Part shown: piece after piece, positions 1-12,608 of the stretch | Numbering within the stretch: the first letter of the stretch is position 1 | Layout: every line of letters starts with the position of its first letter | Assembly (NCBI RefSeq): GCF_040412425.1 | Contig: NC_089763.1 | Span: 58,457,915 to 58,521,914 of the forward strand | Source: Macrobrachium rosenbergii | Taxonomy: Eukaryota > Arthropoda > Malacostraca > Decapoda > Palaemonidae | Length of the DNA: 64,000 bases | Direction of reading: 5' to 3' | Notes under the pieces: generated by a model | Told to the model about the DNA's origin: nothing | Database searches by the model: none | The model's input: the letters and a program-made list of their open reading frames with translations, nothing else | Program-made: the position numbers and the translations under genes

Positions 1-1640
1 GCGGTAGCGTAAAACGTTTTGGGGGATTAGGGTCAGTCATAATAAAATGGAAATGTTTAAAATTGCTTGTCAAACGGGCATATGTGATTGTATTATGAGA
101 GAAGTTTTTGATATAAGTAGATACTTCATTAGAAAGAAGCATAAAGTAACTTCGCACTCTGGTGTCAGGTACATATACCATTACAAATTTTAAAAGAACA
201 TTTTAGTTAGAGATCGATGCTGAGATCAGAGAAAGGAATATGCTGTCTTAGAAAAAAAAACATGAAATGGAGAGATGGATGCAGAATGAATACTGGCAAG
301 GTTGTCAAAATACAAAAACTGGCTTACAAAGTATTTAGGAGGTTTTGCCTGGAGTAATATTACAATCTAACCCTTCTCTCTTAACGGTTACTGGTATCAT
401 ACCTTGGGCCACGAAAATCAAATAGAAATATTCAAGAGCTGAAATAGACTGAGAAAGTTAACAGAATCAAATTCTCTGAATTCTGAATTTCCACTGAAGG
501 AAGTTGCTGTAATACATGAATTTTGTAAAGAAAAAGTGAATGGTACATTTGAATTGAAAACTTGAAGAAAGGCAGCATAAGTTTTTTCACCAAACCATAC
601 TGCAGTTTGCACTAAAAAGTAAAAGCAGATGTGCCTTGCAAATGAGTTGAACCAATAAATGAAGACGAATTTGTGTATCCCTGCCTAGCGTGATGTCTTT
701 TTTAGTGAAGAAGGCCCTTTATGCCTTGAGTTTTTTCACCACGTACTCATAAAGCTTGATATTTATGTATTAGTTTCTATTACCATAGCTTGGTTGTATT
801 CCTGCTTTTACCGAAGTAATGAAAAATGTTAATCAAAGATATTAATGAAGTTTTGGTATATTATTAATCTATAAAAATGCAGTTTGTATCTATATTTTTT
901 CCTGTGTAACAGATAGTTTACTGGTGTTCAACTCTACATTTAGGCATGCGATCGTTCAGCCTGGACCCATCCTCTCTTACCATTGGTTCCAGTAAGGGTG
1001 CATCCACACTACTATCATAAACTCACTTTGGTAACCTCTTTGTACCCATATCACAAGTAGGGTGAAAACAAGTCAACAAGTGTGTGTAGAGAAAGTCCTT
1101 GACAAATGTTGGAAAATTGTATGAAATACTGGGTTTTACTACAACCTGTTAGATGGGATTGAGCAGCTAAAAAGTAGTGTCCACAATTTCAAGCTATGCA
1201 CATGTGTCTTCACACTTACCTTTGGGAAAGGCTTGGTTACACCCAAAGCCTGTGCTCTTGTTTCTCATTGCTTTGGAACAAAATCACAGATGTTGAACCT
1301 GCTGCAAGTAGTATATGCATATTGATTACTGCCATATCCGAGACTGAACGTGTAGTGTGGATTTGGTGTTTGTTGCTGTGAGACTTGAAATAATGTTTTA
1401 ACAAGTCAATAGATTGTCTTGGGCAATGGCCCATACACATCTCTAACCTAGTCACATAAATATTTCACATTTGTCACATACATGTTCACAACATTGTCAT
1501 GATAATTTTTGCTCTAGTATGAGGAATAAAAATACCTTGGTCTGAGCTTTGTAAGGATACTGTATGTCACCAGGGTTGGGTTTGCTTGTGTTGACCCTCT
1601 CTCATATTAGCCTTTTATGGGTATGTGTACACTTTGTTGC
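1..1640. other. unassigned AT-rich sequence
   Basis: I see no gene or recognisable repeat here. Reading frames on both strands are short, with no domain signature. Base composition is ordinary and there is no long simple repeat. Confidence 0.5.
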
Positions 1641-2960
1641 TACAAGAATATGAGTGACACCTTTGCTGAAAGTTGGTCTGGCAATGAAGTCTGATAACTG
1701 GTTGGTTACTTGTGGCAGGTTAGTGAGATGGAAGGGGGCCCCCCACCCACTCATTCAGTTAACAGCACTTCTTTTTCCTCGGCCACTTGGATGTGCAGAT
1801 GGAAGTTCTACTCATCAAGGCTGTTCTTGGAGCTAACTTTAGTAATTGCTGGTTTGAATAACAGGTGGTTATGATTTGACTCTTGTAAGAATGTGGTGCC
1901 TGATATTTCTTCTCCTTGTGAGAATGATAGTGATTATGTCCTAGCAGGTCTGAATATATTTTAGATTTTTCACTTTTGATTATCAATCCTCATTCTTGCA
2001 GTTGTTAGGAATATAAGCCATCTTTGATCTGTGTGGAGTGTGGCTCTTGGTTGTTGGTCTAGAGGAAGAAGTATGGATCAAAAAAGATCTAAATCAGAGG
2101 TCCCATAGGTGTATTTTGAGGGGAGCAAACTGTTGACCTCATCTCGCCTTCTCCATTCTCTGTCTGCTTTGTTTCCAACTACTACTGGGATGGTGTTTGC
2201 CTTTTCTATCCTAGCTCAGCATGAAGAGAGTATGGGTGGACTGGACAATGATCCACTCCCTCCTTGGCGGTTGCTGTGTTGGTGGTGTAATGTCGGTTCC
2301 TGCTACCCTTAATGTTCCTACTTGATTCTCCATTTCTGCTTCTACTCTATTGATTCTCAGAATCGCTAGGAGATGAAGGAGTTATTAAAGGTGTTATGGT
2401 ATTCTTTTGGCAGTCTGCGAGAACCATTGCCTGTGTCATCCTAGAACAATATGCTTCAGCCACAAGTTCCTTGCCAGCACCAGTCTAGGCAGACTGGCTC
2501 TGGCTCTGGGTTCCCCCCTCTACTACCAAGTACGCAGCGGTCTTGAATGTTCTTGTTATCCTTTTAGTACCTGCCTCAACTCTGTCCTTGGCTGACATGA
2601 GAGGGGATTGAGAGACTCATGTTCATGGGAGGTTGAAGAACTTCCGCCATTCTTTATCTTTATCTCATCTTCTTCCTCATGTTCCTACTGTTCTTCCCTA
2701 TCTTAAGATTGGCAGAAGCATAGGCAGGTCTGGAAGGTTGCCTTATCCAAGAAGACTCAAGAAATCTTCTCTTAGCCATCTCTCTGTTGGGAAGGACAAG
2801 CAATTCTAGCATCTGTTGGGGAAGTGGGTGGCCAGGTCACTGTGGACAGAGCAGGTAGATTGGTGCATGAGTTCCTATGTGACTAATCTTTCTTGCATGA
2901 ATATGTTCAAGCTCAGTCTACAGTGTGTAAACTTGGTCGCTTCTGGTCACCTGTTTTTAG
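1640..2960. other. moderately GC-rich block, possible old element
   Basis: This block is visibly less AT-rich than its flanks and contains C- and G-rich stretches, for example around 1733-1755 and 2508-2520. Short frames exist on both strands but none carries a motif I can name. The minus frame across about 2180-2600 is nearly open but interrupted. The composition contrast would fit an old retroelement or LTR remnant. No terminal repeats or domains were found, so the nature of the block is open. Confidence 0.25.
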
Positions 2961-3099
2961 GTTGCTACCCTTTCTAGTTCCGTACTGACAAAGTCATAAA
3001 GAACAGTAGTTTTTTTACCATCTCTTAGTTTGTACTCAATCTACCTGGCTGTTTGTCACTCCACTAATGTGCCTGTAACATTTACCCTCAGTTGCGACT

Positions 3100-4210
3100 A
3101 CTCATATGCAGTCGAAGGGTTTCCACTGAAATGTCATACTAACATAAACCATAATGCATAGCAGTGCCAGAACAGTGATTGCCCATATATCTGTTAGTCA
3201 GCATCTGTCATAATTACCTAGTCACTTCATTTCCTCCGTACAGTTGAAGGGATATCAGTAATTGTTGGTAAAAAGATATACCATATTGCATAGATATGCA
3301 TCAAGGAAGGTTTGTCCATCTGTCTGTCCGACAGTGTGTATGCCATTCTTATCATACCATTTCAGTCAAATTTAGTACAAAGGTACACCATCATACAGAA
3401 ATATTCTTGTAGAGTGGGATGCTCACCTTGTCCCAATAACTTACGTGGTTGAACAGATTTTAGTAAGACTTCATACAGAGGTAGACCACAATGCATAGAT
3501 GTGTATAAAGGGTATTGTCCATCTGTCTATCCAACCATGTCAGTGTAACACCTCCTTCAGAGTTAAAGAAATTTCAGTCAAACTTAGTATAAAGGCAGAC
3601 CATTGTGTCCAGGTATGCGTGAGAGGGAGATTGTCTGCCTTGCTCCTTACACATGGCTGAGGGTAATTCACTCAAAGTTGGTACAAAGGTAGACCATCAT
3701 GCACACATGTGCATGATCTTTGTGTTTCTGTCCAAGAAGGTGTATGCTGCATATAACATATTATTACAGTTCCTCGTGCATGGTTGAAAGGATTTTGTCA
3801 TTTAGATATGGATGAAGGAACATCATCTGTTTGTCTGTCCTTCCATGTCACACTTGCCACGGCATTGTAACTCCTACATGCTTGAAGAGATTTTTGTCAA
3901 ACTTGATGTAAATGTAGATTATCATGAATATTTGTATGTGTGTGTGTGTGTGTATGTGTGTAGGATGATTGTCCATCAGTCTGCATGTCATTTTGTGTCT
4001 GTGTCACATTTCCCTGTCATTTGAACTTTCGTTATGTTTCTCACACTTACATTGTTGTTGCAAAGAACATATGGTTGAAGGGATTTCAGAGTTGAGATAA
4101 ATGTAGATATTTAAGTATATGCATGAAGGGAGGTATTGTAATGAACCTGTCCAATTTTTCATTGCAACCCCTATACAGTTGAATGGATTTTAGTCATGTT
4201 TGATAAGTAA
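3100..4210 (+). repeat. diverged tandem array, unit about 100-200 bp
   Basis: At least nine loosely similar units can be read. Each contains a GTTGAAGGGATTT-like core, near 3112, 3243, 3450, 3564, 3656, 3783, 3881, 4073 and 4171. Most then carry an ACAAAGGTAGACCATCATG-like segment, a GCATAGATGTGCATGAAGG-like segment and a GTCCATCTGTCTGTCC-like segment. Spacing is irregular, so the array is old and has many indels. A (TG)n tract lies inside it at 3937-3961. It does not encode a protein. Confidence 0.6.
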
Positions 4211-4380
4211 TTATCATAAAAGAATAAACCGTTTTCCTGCCAGTGTACCAGTCACATTTATTTTGGAAATGGGTAGTAGTTCTGCTGGGGTGAACAGAAG
4301 GGGTGTGGTCTAATAACCTCATCCCTGAACAAGACATGCTGAAGGATCCAGAAGGCTGTATTACTATTCAAAAGAAAAAT

Positions 4381-4426
4381 ATATATTATATATATATATA
4401 TATATTATATATATAAATATTTATTT

Positions 4427-4501
<75 letters not shown>

Positions 4502-4548
4502 TATTATATATATAATATATATATAATTCCATATATACATATATATTG
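4381..4548. repeat. AT microsatellite mosaic
   Basis: Imperfect TA repeats interrupted by TTATATATA and AAATATTTATT patches, with a purer (TA)n core at about 4441-4495. Confidence 0.9.
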
Positions 4549-5625
4549 TTACTGGTTCTTTCTAAAGATCCACCTTAAAACTATCTACTCCTATTAAGCG
4601 GAGTGATAGCCCTTGGAACAACAAAAATGAAACACAAAACACGAACAGGAAGGGCAAAATAAATGCTATGTATTAAACCGTTAATAACAAAAATATTTAT
4701 ACACAAATGGGTACCACCTTAATCACATAATCACCTGAAAAGGAAAGGACCACACACCTTACAAGTAATAAACACAATCTCCTAGCCAACAGTTGTACCA
4801 ACAGGAGGAGAGAAAGCTATAGGAGAAGGTGGGAAGACACAAACATACTATGTCAAAAATTTATCACAAACGCACGACAGGAAAGGGTACTGAGAGAAAG
4901 AGTCCTTAAACCTAGCTAAATGCAATAATTCCCTACACCTAACAACAAACCAAAATTACACAGTTTCATCATAATAACTGCGGATCACTAAGACGTAAAT
5001 AATGTTGACTGGCGATCCAATGAATCAATATATTGATGCAGACCAGCGATGAAATAATCCTATAGCCCTACGGGTCACACATGTAGGGTCAAACTCTCCT
5101 GGACTGACTTTCGTCAGCAAAAGTATACCAACAATATTTATCATGAGGATAATACAAATATTAAAAGTGGCTTACACTTCTTCGTCTCACTCAAGACATG
5201 AAGTCTCTCTCTCTCTCCCGTCTCCTGGGAGTCAAAGAAGCTGTAGATACTGCCAATAATGCCTATGACGTCCAAGAACTCTTCTGTCGGGAGGCCGCAC
5301 AAAGATTAAAAGTCCTTCAGATGCCCCATCATGGAAGAAAACACACACTGCCCAACAGTAACCGCTGAACATCCCCACAACACGCTCGCAAATATGAAAA
5401 CAGAAGAAAAACATACCAACGGATGGGAGAGTCCAAAGATGGTTAACAGCGAACCACCTCATAAACAAGGTGATTAAATAATAAAGTGAAAACCAAAAGT
5501 GAACAAAAGTAAAAAAAGACTTTACAAAGTTACATTAATTTCTGACATCAAAACCAAAAGCAAAGAAAAATTAATTACATTAATCGTCCATCACTAAAAC
5601 AAAACTGAATTACGTTAATATAAGA
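4549..5625. other. unassigned A-rich block between two (TA)n tracts
   Basis: About 1.1 kb, A-rich on the plus strand, bounded on both sides by (TA)n. A 78-codon open frame on the minus strand (5232-5468) matches nothing I know. There is a short CT run near 5203-5217. Position between microsatellites and skewed composition would fit an element remnant, but no terminal repeats or domains are visible. Confidence 0.3.

Positions 5626-5688
<63 letters not shown>
5626..5688. repeat. (TA)n microsatellite
   Basis: About 60 bp of nearly pure AT dinucleotide repeat. Confidence 0.95.
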
Positions 5689-5689
<1 letters not shown>

Positions 5690-5788
5690 GTTTGTGTGTG
5701 TCTGTGTATGTATGAGTTTATTTTACTTTTAAGTATAACTCATTCTTAATTCAATTTCCAGATAGGTCCCCAAACGGATTGCCTCGAC

Positions 5789-5790
<2 letters not shown>

Positions 5791-5870
<80 letters not shown>
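5791..5870. repeat. (ATT)n microsatellite
   Basis: About 26 pure ATT units. The flanks are not recognised, so it is unclear whether this is an element tail. Confidence 0.95.
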
Positions 5871-7372
<1,502 letters not shown>

Positions 7373-7589
7373 TAGAATATGAAACCTATTCATATGGTAC
7401 AACCCCACAGGGTCCATTGATTTAAAATTCAGTCTTCCAAAGAATATGGTGTTAATTAGAAAGAAGTAACAGAAAGTAATAGAAAATGCAGAAGAGATCA
7501 GTTATTATAAAAGAAAAAAGTTATGTAAATTAATAAATAAATAAATAATAATGTTAGTAAAGTATAGAGAGAATTGTTTTAGGGTAGTA

Positions 7590-8700
7590 ATACATTGCAT
7601 CTTTGCTTGAACTTTTGAGGTTCCAAATACACAACATCCTCAGGGAGGAATAAAGGTCCTCTGGAACTGAGAAGTCGACAGAGAGGCACATTTACTGCAT
7701 ATTGGTTGCTCGCGTCAGGAAAAGAGGATCATGGATCAGTTGTGAATGTGAAAGACCTCTGTTAAAACACAGCTTATGAAAAATTAACAATACCACTTAC
7801 GAAAAATTAACAAACAAGACAACTTATGAAAAATTAACAACCAAGACAACTTATGAAAAATTGACAAACGAGACCATCCGTCAGTGGTCCATAACTGCTA
7901 ATGTTAGGAACAGAAACCTCCATGTTACAAATGAGACTAAGAGCAGCTTCATTTCTCATAAGTGGAGACTTCACTACACCCACAAGTGTTGCATCATCAG
8001 CATACTCAACAACCTGGTTTTCCAGGCCAACAACCATACCACTTGTATACACTAAAAATAACAGTGAACCAAGTATGCTACCATGTGGAACTCCAGGCAC
8101 AATAAGTCGTGGTTCACTAAAGACCCCATCAGCAGCAACTCTGCTGCCTACCTGTAAGGTTACCTGAAAGTAAACTTAAAGCATATTCACCCACACCAAT
8201 ATTCTGAAATTTATAAATAGGTGACTTATGATTTACTAAATCGAAAGCAGCTTTTAACTCTAATTACTTTACACTAAAAACACCGTACAATCAAAACCCT
8301 GATCAAATTTCTCCTGCAAATGGCATGTCAAATCTAGAAGATCATCAAAAGTACCCAACTGCTTCCTCTATGCATATTGACTGTCAACTAACAGTCCTTT
8401 GGATTCCACCTATTTGTATAGTGGCTTAAAAATAAGTTTTACTGCAACTGTTGAGAGCACAGTGAGAATATAAATTGGCCTGTACTGCAGTCTGCAGATA
8501 TGCCACTCTGCAACAGGAACTGTATTACTAAGCTTTCGCTCGTCCACAAAAATATTACATTGGCATGAAAATCTACATAATCTACTGATCTTGGGAGACA
8601 ACACATTAATACTGCCTATGAGGTTAACCTTTGCTGAGAGGAATTCTGTTAAGTTTTTAAAAATTGGTTTATTTGCAATGTCAGCCAAAGATATTAGAGC
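7590..8700 (-). pseudogene. LINE reverse transcriptase pseudogene
   Basis: Minus-strand translation gives successive RT blocks in different frames. Around 8560-8410 there is a block ending PIYILTVLSTVAVKLIFK, equivalent to the usual RPIS...VLSKVFEKI motif. Around 8400-8290 there is a SQYA.RKQLGTFDDLLDL block. The open part at 8100-7834 holds GVPHGSILGSLLFLVY and the catalytic YADD at 8004-7993. A final fragment, TSQFQRTFIPP, near 7680-7650 resembles the C-terminal end of Jockey/I-type LINE ORF2 proteins. The region that should hold the aspartate of the first catalytic motif is scrambled, and stops and frame changes separate the blocks. Family (non-LTR RT) is clear; the exact clade is not. Confidence 0.75.
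7768..7876. repeat. minisatellite, four copies of a 27-31 bp unit
   Basis: Four adjacent copies of ACTTATGAAAAATTAACAA-like units, with slightly different spacers. The array lies inside the LINE relic, downstream of its YADD motif, and replaces sequence expected there. Confidence 0.85.
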
Positions 8701-9714
8701 AGGGCATTGATTGATATGAATATATTTCTGCTTACAAAAGTATTTTTATAATATTGTCGGCAATATCCTGATAGAGATACTTTAATACTAAAGGATTTAA
8801 GTACTATCCTTTAATCTTACCACTGGACAACACTTTTAGGTCATACTTGGGGAGAATTTTTAGAATTAAATTTAGGTACTTTGTTTGTTAATTGATTGAA
8901 AGATAATTTTTATTAATTAAATTTCTATAGCAGTGGTTCTCAACCTTTTAATTGATTTCCTCCACGGCATCTATGAGTAAAATTCCCTCCCAGATTTAAA
9001 AAATAAAAAAAAAGAAATAAGGAGTTTCAAGGTGGGAGGGAGGTAAATAATTGAAAATAATGGTAAGTCTAGAAATAATAACGTTATAAGGCAATCTAAT
9101 ATTAGTTCATACTTTGTTAAGAAAATAACGAATTTAATGGTTTTAAATTTTCCCTAGGCCTCATGCTGTGATTCTTCGGCAGGTTGAGCCACTGATCTAA
9201 GCATACTGTTGGTTAGCTGTATTGGGTTAGCATTTAATTGTTTTCACATTGGCAGTTAGGAGTATGCCTGGAAACTGTCGCCTAGAAAGTGCTAACGGTG
9301 TGTGATTCCAAGGCAATGTATCCAAAGGGTAGGGAGGGCAAATGGAGAGTTGTAAGTTCCTTGTTGGGTAAGCGCCTCTTGTGGGATGCCAGAAAAGGAA
9401 CATAATTACTTTTGCACGTCAGTGAATACTGTGAATGTCATGAAAGGGCTGTGGTATGGGGCTAACAGCCCCATACCCCGCTGACATTACAAAAATCCCC
9501 AGTATAATTAAAGTACTAAATTTTGTGAATTTGAATGTACATGGATATATTGTAGAATAGAAATATCTTATTGATAATTTAAGGAGAGAAAGCTGAATGT
9601 TTTTAAGACAAAGGTGAAAGGGAGGAACAAGGAGTGGTTGTTACTGGGGTAACTAGAGAAGAAAAGTTAAGTATACCTTAGTTTAACCAGACCACTGAGC
9701 TGTTTAACATCTCT
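8701..9714. other. unassigned sequence with one perfect hairpin
   Basis: No gene seen. A perfect 11-bp stem with a 3-nt AAC loop lies at 9453-9477 (arm GGTATGGGGCT). It has no T-run and no neighbouring gene, so I do not call it a terminator. Confidence 0.4.
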
Positions 9715-9957
9715 CCTAGGGCTGGCCCGAAGGATTAGATTTATTTTACGTGGCTAAGAACCAATTGGTTACCTAGCAACGGGACCTACAGCTTATTGTG
9801 GAATCTGAACCACATTACAGCGAGAAATGAATTTCTATCACCAGAAATAAATTCCTCCAATTCTTCAGTGGCCGCTCGGAGAACCGAACGTGGGACCAGC
9901 AGAGTGCTAGCTGAGAACGGTACCCACCTGTCCAATGAGGAACTAGCTGGCTAGAGA
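9715..9957 (-). mobile_element. tRNA-derived SINE
   Basis: Read on the minus strand from 9957. The head holds an A-box-like GGACAGGTGGGTA and a B-box-like CGTTCGGTTCTCC about 45 bp later. A body follows that contains an AACCAATTGGTT palindrome and ends near an AATCTAATCCTTC segment. The body, with its CTAGCAACGGGACCTACAG segment, is a widespread decapod repeat that I recognise from memory. Head, body and length (about 240 bp) agree with a SINE. No clear A-tail or target-site duplication was seen. Confidence 0.7.
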
Positions 9958-10019
9958 AGAAGAATGGGCACAAGTCAAAGAGTATAGTTGTGTTAGTTTA
10001 ATAATTGTGTCGGTGAATT

Positions 10020-11690
10020 TGAGTGATTGGAATGGTAAAGAATGTGAGTGAAAGAATGCCTTGTCAGGTTTCTGAAGCTATGCCATGCTGGTTGTGCTAA
10101 ATGATTTAAATATAGAGCTGGATGGCACAAAGAAGTAGCGTTTATTAGTAGGTTTAGAGTTCCTAGAGTAAATTAGGAGAGATTTTAATGAAAATTAGTG
10201 TTTAAAAAAATTGAATCAAGTATTAGAAATGCAGTTTTTGCAAAGATGGTCAGAGTGGAAATGGTGAGATAGAATTTTCATAGATTTTTTTTTAGTTTAT
10301 TTGTTAGTACAGAGTAGGTTAAAGAGCAAGCCGAAAATTTGGGTGAAAAGAAAGGGGTTGGAGACGTTTAACTATTAATATTTGATTGAAGCACAAGTTG
10401 AGATAGAAAAACTTGTGGTAGGAACTGGTGAAAATGTGACCGCAGCTGTAATATAACAAGTAAGCTTGATAAGGACAAAGTGAGGAAAGTCGTTAAGGAG
10501 AAAAAGGAGTATAGGATAGTAGGAAGGGAATAACAAATCAGTAATTCAGCAGAAAGGAAGGTAAGTTGTGTGTGGGAATGCAGGAGCATGGATAAGGTGG
10601 TCATGAGGACAGTGAAAGAGCAAAAGAAAGAAAAGTGTAAAATTAAAGTGACGAACGTAATAGGATCTTTAGAGAATAAGTTCCTCCATAAGGAAGTTAA
10701 TAAGAAAAGCCTAGTGAACTAATGGATTTCAGAATAAAAGGTTGAAATGGAGAGAATCTGCGTGAAGCAAAAAGTCGTGGATTGATAGATTGAGAAATTT
10801 GAAGATTTATTGTATACAGATACATGGTGCAAAAGTGGAGAGGGTTAGTTTGAGTTTAAGAATTCTTGTGGAAATAACAGTTAAGGAAGTAGGAAGGAAG
10901 TCAGAGATTGAAAAATTAATAGGTACCAGAGGGTGATGGAAATACAAGTGACATGCTTTGTTACATTGGCCTTAGTGTTATTAAGTGGTTGACCGAGGCT
11001 TGTAAGGTAAATCTGGATGAGAAAAAAGTTCTGAAGTAGTGGTTTGGCTGAATAATGGGTAATTGTATAAGGATAAAGGTGACAGAGGTAACATTAAGAT
11101 TTCTAGGCACATATCATTAATAGCAATAAATAGAATAGCAGAGACGAAGTCTAGGTAGGATGTTAGTTGATAAAGTAAAACAGTTACCAGGAGGATTGAT
11201 GGGGAAGAACAGTGTGAATTTTTTAATTACAAAACTAGCTTATGTAGATTAAATGCCTTTCATGAAATTGTCATGTGACAAGTTTGACAGTACGGTAAAA
11301 ATGCTTTATGCTTACGTTGACCTAAAAAAAAACTTTACAATAGAACTGATAGATGTGTATTGTGCCATGTGTTCAGGGGATGTATGATGCTGAAGATAAT
11401 TTGCTGAATATGCTTGTGCTATAACATTAGACATGAAGTGAGCAGTCGTAAAGAGGAGAGCACATGAAGGTGCAAAGTTGTGGGATGAGAAAAAGATAGA
11501 GGCGACTGCAAGAGTTATAGAAGGACTGATAGTAGGAGAACAGCCTGAGTTTTGGCAAGAATTGTGTTTCTAGATCAGCGTTGTGCTATGAAAGTCAAAA
11601 GCTTGAAAGTAAGTAAAAGGAAAAATCTGTAGGTTAATATGAGAGTTTGGAATGAAAGACATAATTGGATAATGTTCAGACATGAGACTA
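10020..11690 (+). pseudogene. very degraded RTE-like LINE ORF2 relic
   Basis: No long open frame survives, but frame-by-frame reading gives a collinear series resembling a non-LTR RT. Near 10990-11040 there is a VIKWLTEACKVNLDEKKVLK block, where RTE-type elements have a WL...C....KVP.DW motif. Near 11155-11220 there is GRMLVDKVKQLPGGLMG, like the G+VL.+RV+....L...Q motif. Near 11260-11330 there is FDSTVKMLYAYVDLKK, like the motif carrying the first catalytic Asp; that Asp is visible in YVDLKK. Purine-rich sequence at 10300-10900 gives Lys/Glu-rich fragments that could be the linker before the RT. Stops and frame changes are numerous, so this is an ancient copy and the clade assignment is tentative. 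Confidence 0.5.
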
Positions 11691-12575
11691 ACCCCAGCTC
11701 CATATAGCCTAAGATCGAATTAGGAGTGATTTGTGACATTATCCAAATTTTAATTTAAGATTAAATTCCGAAAAGCATAGTTCGTATTACACAAAGAGTG
11801 GAGGTAAAATTAAAGAAACAGAAAAAACACTAGCGAAGTTGGTTGATATCTACAAATTTACAATTTTATTTTTCTCTCTGGTTCTTATTAGTAGTAATGG
11901 AATCCTTTTTATCGCATTCTTCAAATCTTTCAACAAGTCAGCATGCATGCCGTAGAAGAAAACCCAAATGAAAGAAATCTTTCTAATATTTGCATGCTCT
12001 TGACCATAGTTGAGGTAAAAGTCTGCCGTGATCTTTGAGATGTTGCAAAGTTTTATATCTGAGCGTTATCACTCTTTGGACTTTCCCATCAGTCTTGCTT
12101 ACATTTTAATCCGTCAACCTACTTAACAAACTTTTAAGACATGATAAAGTTATGTCCTGGGTATTCTCTTAAAGTTGTTATCAGGAGAAACCATTTTGCA
12201 GATATTAGGCTTTCACTCAGATGAAGCTTTTCTCCTAAACATAATTTTGATTTATGATGTTTAGAAGAATTCCCTTTATTGGTCGTTGCAAATTGAAACT
12301 GATTTTGCCTCCGCATCTTTCACTTTTATGGATGATCAGATTGTACAAATGGTATCTCCCTGTAATGGAAAACGGTTTACAGATAATTGACTTCTTTAAA
12401 GTTTTTATGATAAGACAAATATGTATTCACTTGAATTTTTCATATAGTTTCTGATACATTGTTGTGTCAATTGTATATTCGTTTGGTTGTGCCTGTTATA
12501 TTGTGAATTCCAGTTCTGATATTAATTGCCAACAACGCCATAGTTGTTCAGAGGAATGTAACGATTATATGAGTG
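11691..12575. other. unassigned sequence
   Basis: I see no gene or repeat. Two overlapping short frames on opposite strands near 12134-12454 have no recognisable content. Confidence 0.4.

Positions 12576-12608
<33 letters not shown>
12576..12608. repeat. short (AAT)n followed by A-run
   Basis: About eight AAT units ending in A8, which would fit an element tail. No element was recognised upstream. Confidence 0.85.

Larger units (their letters stand above)
7299..8700 (-). mobile_element. degraded non-LTR retrotransposon (LINE), 5'-truncated
   Basis: Read on the minus strand. The element starts near 8700 inside a reverse transcriptase, continues to a C-terminal remnant near 7600, then a 3' UTR-like segment, and ends in an (AAT)n tail at 7373-7299. 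The UTR segment just inside the tail (about 7374-7500) matches a decapod interspersed repeat I recognise from memory. Missing N-terminus, frameshifts, stops and an internal minisatellite show it is dead. A trinucleotide tail directly after the 3' UTR is normal for several LINE clades and explains this microsatellite. Confidence 0.75.

Noticed and set aside
9453..9477. Perfect GC-rich hairpin as a transcription terminator
   Set aside because: This is eukaryotic-type DNA, there is no adjacent gene and no T-run.
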